From assembly GCA_028565635.1 (NCBI GenBank), contig JAOXYB010030609.1:1-14775 (forward strand): a stretch of 14,775 nucleotides of DNA, read 5' to 3'. The position numbers and the translations under genes were made by a program. The notes under the pieces are model-generated. The model saw nothing but the letters and a program-made list of their open reading frames with translations. It was not told the origin of the DNA and did not search any database. How positions within the stretch are numbered: position 1 is the first letter of the stretch; each line of letters begins with the position of its first letter. This DNA is from Phoronis ovalis (taxonomy: Eukaryota; Phoronida; Phoronidae). Below are positions 12,001 through 14,775 of this stretch, piece by piece.

Positions 12001-14482
12001 TAATCTGTCATTTTTTTCAGAAATGTGAATAGCAAATATGTTAAGAAATTTCAGTACACTACATGTTTTGATTGTGCTTAAATTTGTTTAAGGATTTAAA
12101 AAATTTGTGTTAGGTAGTATGGTGCATATTTGTGATTTTTAGAGGTAATATTTTCTTTCAGGTAAACAACACAATATTTTTAACAAAGTGGCTAGAGTTT
12201 ATGTAGGTGGAAAAAGAGATGAGAATGGAGCAATTCAGAGACCATATCATGGAAAAATTGCTGGTAAGAGCAGATAGTTATGAAGTTTCATACATGTATT
12301 ATTACTAGTATATTAAATTTAGAGGCAAGGCTTATACATGACAGTCATTATGAGATTGACAGTTTGGTTAATTTTACTACGCCACCTGGTGTATGCAATT
12401 TGCTTATTGTGGCAAATCTTTTTTAGTGTGTTGCATAACATAGATGAAATAAGTATACTAGCAAATTACAAAGATATCTGAAATTGTTTAGCTTAAACCA
12501 AGTAATAAGTAGAAATATTTAAGTTTAAGAAAAACGTTTTCAGGCTTGGTTTTTAATGGCATTCGTATTTTGGATCTTGCTGATGAAGGTGATTCCCGTG
12601 TTTCAATTGAAGGAAATGTCAAAAAGACATTAGTGGAAAGGAATGTTTTTCAGTGAGTAAAGGGTTCATTTGAAATAGCTTGTGTCAATGTATTATGCTC
12701 TTGTAGGTATTTATTTAACCAAATGATTATTGAGATTTCACATTAGAATGCACTTAAAATAATTAAAATTGTAATAAAAACTATTTTAAGGGCATCTGAG
12801 TATGAAATTGCAATAATCATTTGTCTAAATAGGCAAAAGCGGATTAGGAATACATAATAGTAACTGCCAGATTTTCATTTGTAGAATATTAAGCGATTAT
12901 ACGTAATCTACATGTATGTATGATTCCTTTGGTTTTGCTATATGCATGATATTGTGGACAGTTCCAAGAAATTTTAGAATTCTCTGTCAGTTTATCCTTC
13001 AGTCTTTGACTTTTTATTTGTATTTTCAAGAACAGACTATAAGAACATTTAACAGTCTCTAGTTGCATTAACAGCCTGTACCCCTGGGGCACTGCTATTC
13101 ACAGTGACTATATATATATTTGTTCTATCTTTTTTCAGCCTCACTTTTACTGTAATATGGCATATCTTTTTTATGGTTTACACTTGTGGTTTGCATTTGC
13201 AAATAAATGTTTATCTTGGGGTATGTATTTTCAATAAAAGATTATTTAAAACAAAGGTACTCCAGGCATGTACCTTTTAAGTTAACGTTTGTGAAAATGC
13301 CAAATGTTTAATATGATCCTTTTCTTAGATCCACTGTATTTCCAACAAGCTTGTATGTTGGCACTCCATCAGTACAGGAAGTTACCGATGATATGCAATC
13401 TACAATGGGGAAAAAGGTTGGTATACTGAGTAGCATCTGACACTATATAGAAACGGTGCATTTTAATACAAACTGTCATAGTATATTACACAATTATTGC
13501 GGAAAAGAAAGAAGTGTTGTACTCTAGTGCGTGACTTGTGTTTTATTTTGCTTGGTAACATTCCGCCCTTAGTTAATTACTAACTTGGTAGTACAAGTAA
13601 TTCTCAAATATTACAAACAACCTGTCAGAATTTGCATTATTGTTTTCTTGCATATGTAGGGTGACACGAAATCATTTGAATCAATTTTAGCAGTTCCTGA
13701 TTTGCAACTCTGGCTAAAATACTCGTTTGCATTAAAGAAAACGAAGAAGTGTCTTAAGATTTGTTTCAACAGCAAACTTGCCCCCTTTAGCAAATGTGGA
13801 TGTTGTTACACATGTTTTACAGAAATGGGGCTAATTTTAATTTCCAAGTAGACTTTCAGGCCAAATTATCGTGCTGTATCTATCTTGGCAAAGAAATTAT
13901 CTAAAAATCATTTAGTTTTTGTTTCTTGATAATATAAATTAGTTTTATTTCTGAAAAGTATAAGATGTTTTATTACTGAAGTAGAAATAAAGAACTGATA
14001 TTCTTTGAAAAGGTTCTTTTTCTTTTGTTTTGCTCTGTAGAGGCACAAGACAATTTGTATCATAGACTCATATTATGAATGTATTTACATGTAAGCCGAC
14101 ATCTTTCTTTTTGGAACTGGATTCTTATTTGAAGAGAGTGCTCAGCATATTAGTGTATGATTAAGACAATTAGTGTATGATTAAGATTGAATTGTGTGCA
14201 TTTTTCATTATTGGCCTAAAATCTAATCTTGGATCCCCCACTGATATTGACAAAAATGTGCATCTCATCACATATTACACTGTGTTTAATATAGTAAACA
14301 TTAATATTTTTACAGACAACTCCATCAGACAACATGGTTACAGATGACATCATATTCTCTGGTGGTTCTGGATGTGGCAGTGATGATGATGATGATTGTA
14401 CTACACAGGTTGTGTCTTCTGGTGATGACATCATTACTCCAGTGATAACTATGACAGTGACAGCTCATCCTTCAGTTGTACA
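2849..14482 (+). CDS. nrxn: alpha-neurexin gene, partial (12 exons, LNS2 to stalk)
   Basis: Spliced exons 2849-3004, 3334-4120, 4266-4483, 4688-4796, 6961-7722, 7941-8060, 9030-9211, 9489-9660, 12162-12263, 12544-12652, 13329-13416 and 14316-14482 make one open frame of 990 codons plus 2 nt. Successive intron phases are 0,1,0,1,1,1,0,1,1,2,0 and then 2 at the last donor. Domain order is LNS2(end)-LNS3-EGF2-LNS4-LNS5-EGF3-LNS6-stalk, which is diagnostic of alpha-neurexin. Family knowledge: neurexins are single-pass presynaptic adhesion receptors that bind neuroligins, LRRTMs, cerebellins and CA10-type proteins and help organise transmitter release. Both gene ends lie outside the window: signal peptide, LNS1, EGF1 and most of LNS2 on the left, membrane helix and cytoplasmic tail on the right. 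Identity is very secure from remembered family sequence. The exact species is not determinable. Confidence 0.96.
3005..3333 (+). other. intron, phase 0
   Basis: A 329-bp AT-rich intron with donor GTAAGT and acceptor CTTTCTTTTAG. It splits the last segment of LNS2 and shows no other feature. Confidence 0.9.
3334..4120 (+). CDS. nrxn: neurexin exon: LNS2 end, complete LNS3 and EGF2
   Basis: The largest exon (787 nt) enters in phase 0 and leaves in phase 1. Codons 1-38 finish LNS2 with [17 protein letters not shown] and the closing Cys of DKCAD. Codons from about 43 to 230 are a whole LNS3: [13 protein letters not shown], then [36 protein letters not shown] and the disulfide pair GYVGCMEDL with EYCRSM. 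The last ~35 codons are EGF2 with six cysteines (QC, PC, KC, VC, EC, AC) and the family motif [13 protein letters not shown]. In the family, EGF2 links the LNS2-3 and LNS4-5 modules. One exon covering LNS3 plus EGF2 is unusually compact compared with the LNS6 part of this gene. The donor is GTAAAT. Confidence 0.96.
4121..4265 (+). other. intron, phase 1
   Basis: A 145-bp intron between EGF2 and LNS4, the shortest here. Donor is GTAAAT; acceptor is TTTTTCTCTTACAG. Read-through from the previous exon reaches a stop after six codons. Confidence 0.92.
4266..4483 (+). CDS. nrxn: neurexin exon: N-terminal half of LNS4
   Basis: A 218-nt exon, phase 1 in and phase 0 out. It begins with [18 protein letters not shown] and continues with [20 protein letters not shown], followed by [19 protein letters not shown]. 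This matches the first strands of neurexin LNS4; mammals have TEAEDVSLRFRS and VKLTVNLD. The 3' junction, after VNLGSGTK, sits at the position of vertebrate alternative splice site 3. There is no cysteine in this exon, whereas vertebrate LNS4 has cysteines just after this strand. The donor is GTATGC. Confidence 0.94.
4484..4687 (+). other. intron at the splice-site-3 position, phase 0
   Basis: A 204-bp intron located where vertebrate neurexins carry alternative splice site 3. I see no convincing microexon in it: no short in-phase AG-to-GT segment stands out. Confidence 0.88.
4688..4796 (+). CDS. nrxn: neurexin exon: central strands of LNS4
   Basis: A 109-nt exon, phase 0 in and phase 1 out, after acceptor CTTCTTTTAG. 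It encodes [20 protein letters not shown], then [13 protein letters not shown]. The mammalian counterpart contains [20 protein letters not shown], so the match is clear. The last G joins AA of the next exon to give Glu. Reading through the donor would add about 31 mostly hydrophobic residues before a stop, which I regard as an effect of AT-rich DNA. Confidence 0.93.
4797..6960 (+). other. intron, phase 1 (2.16 kb)
   Basis: Donor GTATAT; acceptor CATATATTTCAG. Most of the intron is ordinary AT-rich DNA with T runs. The part from about 5810 to 6260 is visibly less AT-rich and holds two open stretches. One of them (5833-6002) is in the right phase to follow the preceding exon and is listed separately. 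A perfect short hairpin, AATTGTT with a 3-nt loop, lies near 5916-5932. Confidence 0.88.
5833..6002 (+). CDS. possible alternative last exon inside LNS4 intron (weak)
   Basis: After a pyrimidine-rich acceptor ending ATAACAG at 5832, the sequence is open for 55 codons in the phase donated by exon 4688-4796 and ends at TAA (6000-6002). The tail would begin with Gly-Lys-Val-Ser-Ser and end in a cysteine cluster, [21 protein letters not shown] lies at 6291-6296. If used, the product would stop in the middle of LNS4 and be soluble. Nothing in it resembles a known domain, and an open stretch this long can arise by chance in 2.2 kb. It may equally be a decayed insert. Transcript evidence would decide. 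Confidence 0.2.
6961..7722 (+). CDS. nrxn: neurexin exon: LNS4 end and complete LNS5
   Basis: A 762-nt exon, phase 1 at both ends. The first ~65 codons finish LNS4: [13 protein letters not shown], then [23 protein letters not shown]5 follows from about codon 70: [72 protein letters not shown] and the disulfide pair [13 protein letters not shown] with VEGCDG. LNS4 and LNS5 form a rigid pair in mammalian alpha-neurexin, consistent with a shared exon. No Cys occurs in the LNS4 part, where mammals have a C-x7-C element. Read-through of donor GTGAGT hits a stop after a few codons. Confidence 0.96.
7723..7940 (+). other. intron, phase 1
   Basis: A 218-bp intron between LNS5 and EGF3, from GTGAGT to TTTTTATTTTTCAG. 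It is open in one other frame for about 60 codons (7736-7924), but that frame resembles no domain and does not connect in phase. Confidence 0.9.
7941..8060 (+). CDS. nrxn: neurexin exon: EGF3
   Basis: A 120-nt exon encoding a complete EGF-like domain with six cysteines: [20 protein letters not shown], then [17 protein letters not shown]. The mammalian EGF3 has [20 protein letters not shown] followed by TSFSG, so the identification is firm. EGF3 joins LNS5 to LNS6. The exon is phase 1 on both sides and a multiple of three, so it could be skipped without shifting the frame. The donor is GTATGA. Confidence 0.95.
8061..9029 (+). other. intron before LNS6, phase 1 (position of the vertebrate beta promoter)
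   Basis: A 969-bp intron, donor GTATGA and acceptor TTCACAG. In vertebrates the beta-neurexin promoter and first exon lie between EGF3 and LNS6. Here I find no ATG followed by a signal-peptide-like hydrophobic run that could splice in phase 1 to 9030, so a beta form is not supported. The first 98 bp are open in frame after EGF3, end in a stop overlapping AATAAA, and include a 14-bp perfect palindrome at 8101-8114. A short AG-to-GT segment at 8859-8911 has the wrong phase. Confidence 0.85.
8101..8114. repeat. 14-bp perfect palindrome TGGTGGCGCCACCA
   Basis: TGGTGGC followed directly by its reverse complement GCCACCA. It is a GC-rich island with a CpG inside an AT-rich intron, 40 bp after EGF3. 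Its role is unknown. Confidence 0.8.
9030..9211 (+). CDS. nrxn: neurexin exon: start of LNS6
   Basis: A 182-nt exon, phase 1 in and phase 0 out. It encodes [20 protein letters not shown], then [20 protein letters not shown] and SADYIEMEL. The mammalian LNS6 has [20 protein letters not shown] and GDYLEL. The Asp codon at 9191-9193 aligns with the Asp that directly coordinates Ca2+ in beta-neurexin (Asp137 of rat neurexin-1 beta numbering). LNS6 is the shared alpha/beta domain that contacts neuroligin and LRRTM partners. Confidence 0.94.
9212..9488 (+). other. intron, phase 0
   Basis: A 277-bp AT-rich intron within LNS6, donor GTGAGA and acceptor TTTTTCTGCAG. No internal feature seen. Confidence 0.9.
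9489..9660 (+). CDS. nrxn: neurexin exon: central LNS6, up to splice site 4
   Basis: A 172-nt exon, phase 0 in and phase 1 out. It reads [20 protein letters not shown], then [34 protein letters not shown]. Mammals have [20 protein letters not shown] at the same place. Met and Thr in NMGTMD align with the Val154/Thr156 region of the Ca2+ and ligand site. Asn in NST is an N-glycosylation sequon, at the same place as mammalian NAT. The exon ends on a split Gly exactly where vertebrate splice site 4 lies. Confidence 0.95.
9896..10061. repeat. 166-bp segment bounded by 11-bp inverted repeats
   Basis: TTCCAAATAGA at 9896-9906 is the exact reverse complement of TCTATTTGGAA at 10051-10061. A third, partial copy of the TTTGGAAA motif lies just upstream near 9857. 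Element-like spacing suggests a decayed non-autonomous DNA transposon, but arms of 11 bp can arise by chance in 2.5 kb of AT-rich DNA. Confidence 0.3.
10545..10777. repeat. 233-bp segment with 17-bp imperfect inverted repeats
   Basis: GTGGTAAAACACTTTAC (10545-10561) pairs with GTGAAGTGTTTTGCCAC (10761-10777): 15 of 17 positions match, and both mismatches are transitions. The left arm overlaps a 10-bp palindrome ACCACGTGGT (10540-10549). Transitions-only decay suggests an old inserted element. No target-site duplication was found. Confidence 0.4.
11795..11947. repeat. ~153-bp element with 26-bp imperfect terminal inverted repeats
   Basis: The left arm 11795-11820 starts ACTCACCGCAGCACCACAG. 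The reverse complement of the right arm 11922-11947 starts ACTCACTGCAATACCATAG. Of 26 positions 19 match, and five of the seven mismatches are transitions. The centre holds two tight hairpins: an imperfect one around GTTCGGAG/CTCCGGAAC (about 11862-11882) and a perfect CTATTTGT/ACAAATAG pair. GC content is visibly higher than in the rest of the intron. This looks like a small non-autonomous transposon or foldback element; I see no clear target-site duplication. Confidence 0.5.
12162..12263 (+). CDS. nrxn: neurexin exon: LNS6 after splice site 4
   Basis: A 102-nt exon, phase 1 at both ends. The split Gly is completed by GT, then [19 protein letters not shown] and [15 protein letters not shown]. 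Mammals have [20 protein letters not shown] at this point. The Ile and Asn of IFN align with Ile236 and Asn238 of rat neurexin-1 beta, the other Ca2+ ligands; the Asn codon is 12182-12184. Arg232 and Leu234 of the mammal are Lys and His here. The exon is symmetric, so skipping would keep frame but destroy the Ca2+ site. Confidence 0.94.
12264..12543 (+). other. intron, phase 1
   Basis: A 280-bp intron, donor GTAAGA and acceptor AAACGTTTTCAG. Nothing else recognised. Confidence 0.9.
12544..12652 (+). CDS. nrxn: neurexin exon: C-terminal strands of LNS6
   Basis: A 109-nt exon, phase 1 in and phase 2 out. It encodes [20 protein letters not shown], then [16 protein letters not shown] and the first two bases of Gln. 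The mammalian counterpart is [20 protein letters not shown] followed by AIVGNVRLVGEVPS, so this closes LNS6 and enters the stalk. No cysteine occurs anywhere in LNS6, as in the family. The donor is GTGAGT. Confidence 0.94.
12653..13328 (+). other. intron, phase 2
   Basis: A 676-bp AT-rich intron between LNS6 and the stalk exon, donor GTGAGT and acceptor CCTTTTCTTAG. It contains a short TA run near 13109-13120. No coding or repeat signal seen. Confidence 0.88.
13329..13416 (+). CDS. nrxn: neurexin exon: proximal stalk
   Basis: An 88-nt exon, phase 2 in and phase 0 out. It completes Gln and encodes [20 protein letters not shown], then DMQSTMGKK. It is Ser/Thr-rich linker like the O-glycosylated stalk of other neurexins and has no strong sequence match. 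Placement rests on flanking phases and splice signals. The donor was set at GTTGGT (13417): the better-looking GTATAC four bases on would put the next exon out of frame. A weak donor here would favour competition between the two downstream acceptors at 13659 and 14315. Confidence 0.82.
13660..13851 (+). CDS. candidate alternative last exon: Cys-rich secreted tail
   Basis: An acceptor with a T-rich tract (TTGTTTTCTTGCATATGTAG, ending 13659) is followed by 63 open codons in phase 0, exactly what exon 13329-13416 donates, and then TAG (13849-13851). The in-frame codon before the start is itself a stop, so the open stretch begins right at the acceptor. The tail begins [20 protein letters not shown] and later carries six cysteines in the pattern C-x3-C-x10-C-x-C-C-x2-C, ending GLILISK. 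AATAAA lies at 13986-13991 with a T-rich tract after it. Use of this exon would replace the cysteine loop, membrane helix and cytoplasmic tail, giving a secreted neurexin. Secreted forms made at splice site 5 are known for vertebrate NRXN3. The tail matches no family I recognise, and chance cannot be excluded without transcripts. Confidence 0.5.
   Translation, partial: GDTKSFESILAVPDLQLWLKYSFALKKTKKCLKICFNSKLAPFSKCGCCYTCFTEMGLILISK
13986..13991 (+). terminator. AATAAA polyadenylation signal for the alternative last exon
   Basis: A canonical AATAAA 134 bp after the TAG at 13849. It is followed 20-45 bp later by GGTTCTTTTTCTTTTGTTTT, a typical downstream U/GU-rich element. In this AT-rich sequence AATAAA alone is common; the combination with the preceding in-phase stop is what gives it weight. 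Confidence 0.45.
14149..14186 (+). repeat. tandem duplication, 20-bp period
   Basis: ATTAGTGTATGATTAAGA occurs at 14149-14166 and again at 14169-14186, with no mismatch over 18 bp. It lies 130 bp before the last visible exon. Likely a recent local slippage duplication. Confidence 0.85.
14316..14482 (+). CDS. nrxn: neurexin exon: juxtamembrane stalk with acidic cysteine loop
   Basis: A 167-nt exon, phase 0 in and phase 2 out (donor GTAAGT). It encodes [19 protein letters not shown], then [19 protein letters not shown] and [17 protein letters not shown]. The mammalian stalk has [20 protein letters not shown] followed by PC. The two cysteines (14373-14375 and 14397-14399) enclose an acidic run, the so-called cysteine loop that in mammals binds CA10/CA11-type proteins. 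Ser-Gly pairs next to acidic residues (Ser codons 14358, 14367 and 14418) are candidate glycosaminoglycan sites; mammalian neurexins carry heparan sulfate in this stretch. A (GAT)5 run at 14382-14396 encodes the Asp repeat. The membrane helix must follow in the next exon, outside the window. Confidence 0.9.
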
Positions 14483-14775
14483 GTAAGTGTCTTTGTAATT
14501 AGCATTCTAACAACACTTAAAATTTCATTGTCACAATATTTGTAGGTAATACAGATATTATTTATACCTAATAGGGAAGATAAAGCGGTAAAAAAATAGG
14601 TTTAACCCATTTTAATAGATTTCAAAATTTCATTCGTGGAAAAAATAAGCATCAAGGTGGCTAGATCTGTTCCGACAACTTATTCATACATTATACTTCA
14701 TGCCAGAATGTTTACTGTAACTGGTATGGATTCTACTTGACTGACTTCTGATTACCAGCCAATTACAGCTCTATT
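14483..14775 (+). other. start of the intron before the transmembrane exon (partial)
   Basis: Begins with the consensus donor GTAAGT and runs to the window end. It is AT-rich with no hydrophobic coding stretch, so the membrane helix is not in the window. Confidence 0.85.

Larger units (their letters stand above)
9661..12161 (+). other. intron at the splice-site-4 position, phase 1 (2.5 kb)
   Basis: The longest complete intron, donor GTATGT and acceptor TTTTCTTTCAGG. In vertebrates a 90-nt cassette encoding 30 residues is regulated here. I found no segment resembling that cassette. Inverted-repeat arms at 9896-9906/10051-10061, 10545-10561/10761-10777 and 11795-11820/11922-11947 suggest remains of small inserts. 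The last of these coincides with a 192-nt open, phase-compatible segment (11750-11941). Confidence 0.87.
13417..14315 (+). other. intron at the splice-site-5 position, phase 0
   Basis: An 899-bp intron between the two stalk exons, acceptor ATATTTTTACAG. It contains a probable alternative last exon with its own polyadenylation signal (13660 to about 14010) and an 18-bp tandem duplication at 14149-14186. Confidence 0.85.

Noticed and set aside
13417-13420. Alternative donor GTATAC four bases downstream of the chosen one
   Set aside because: Using it would shift exon 14316-14482 into a frame that stops within eleven codons and lose the conserved cysteine loop.
1-14775. tRNA, rRNA and CRISPR-like structures
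   Set aside because: No paired A/B box with cloverleaf arms, no conserved rRNA blocks and no regularly spaced direct repeats were seen.

Overview
The window holds the 3' two thirds of one split gene on the + strand: an alpha-type neurexin, the presynaptic cell-adhesion receptor. It is animal nuclear DNA. The sequence is AT-rich, exons of about 90-790 bp are joined by canonical GT-AG introns of 0.15-2.5 kb, and nothing resembles a bacterial operon. The protein matches neurexin-1 in domain order and many motifs but is well diverged from vertebrates, so I infer an invertebrate bilaterian. I cannot name the phylum with confidence.

Twelve coding exons (2849-14482) splice in one continuous frame of 2972 nt (990 codons plus 2 nt), and all eleven junction phases agree. 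In order they encode the end of LNS2, LNS3, EGF2 (exons 2849-3004 and 3334-4120), LNS4 and LNS5 (4266-4483, 4688-4796, 6961-7722), EGF3 (7941-8060), LNS6 (9030-9211, 9489-9660, 12162-12263, 12544-12652) and the juxtamembrane stalk with its acidic cysteine loop (13329-13416, 14316-14482). The signal peptide, LNS1, EGF1 and most of LNS2 lie left of the window. The transmembrane helix and PDZ-binding tail lie to the right. Residues 1-2848 and 14483-14775 are intronic. I see no second gene, RNA gene or CRISPR array.

The most interesting signal is inside the last complete intron, at the position of vertebrate splice site 5. After a good acceptor, 13660-13851 is open for 63 codons in exactly the phase that exon 13329-13416 donates. 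It encodes six cysteines and then stops. AATAAA and a T-rich tract follow about 135 bp later. This looks like an alternative last exon giving a secreted neurexin with a Cys-rich tail. Two weaker premature-end candidates occur at 5833-6002 and 8061-8158.

Other points: LNS4 has lost all its cysteines; the LNS6 Ca2+ ligands are kept; the stalk carries Ser-Gly glycosaminoglycan-type sites and the cysteine loop; and the LNS6 (SS4-position) intron holds a ~153-bp inverted-repeat element that mimics a 192-nt cassette exon.
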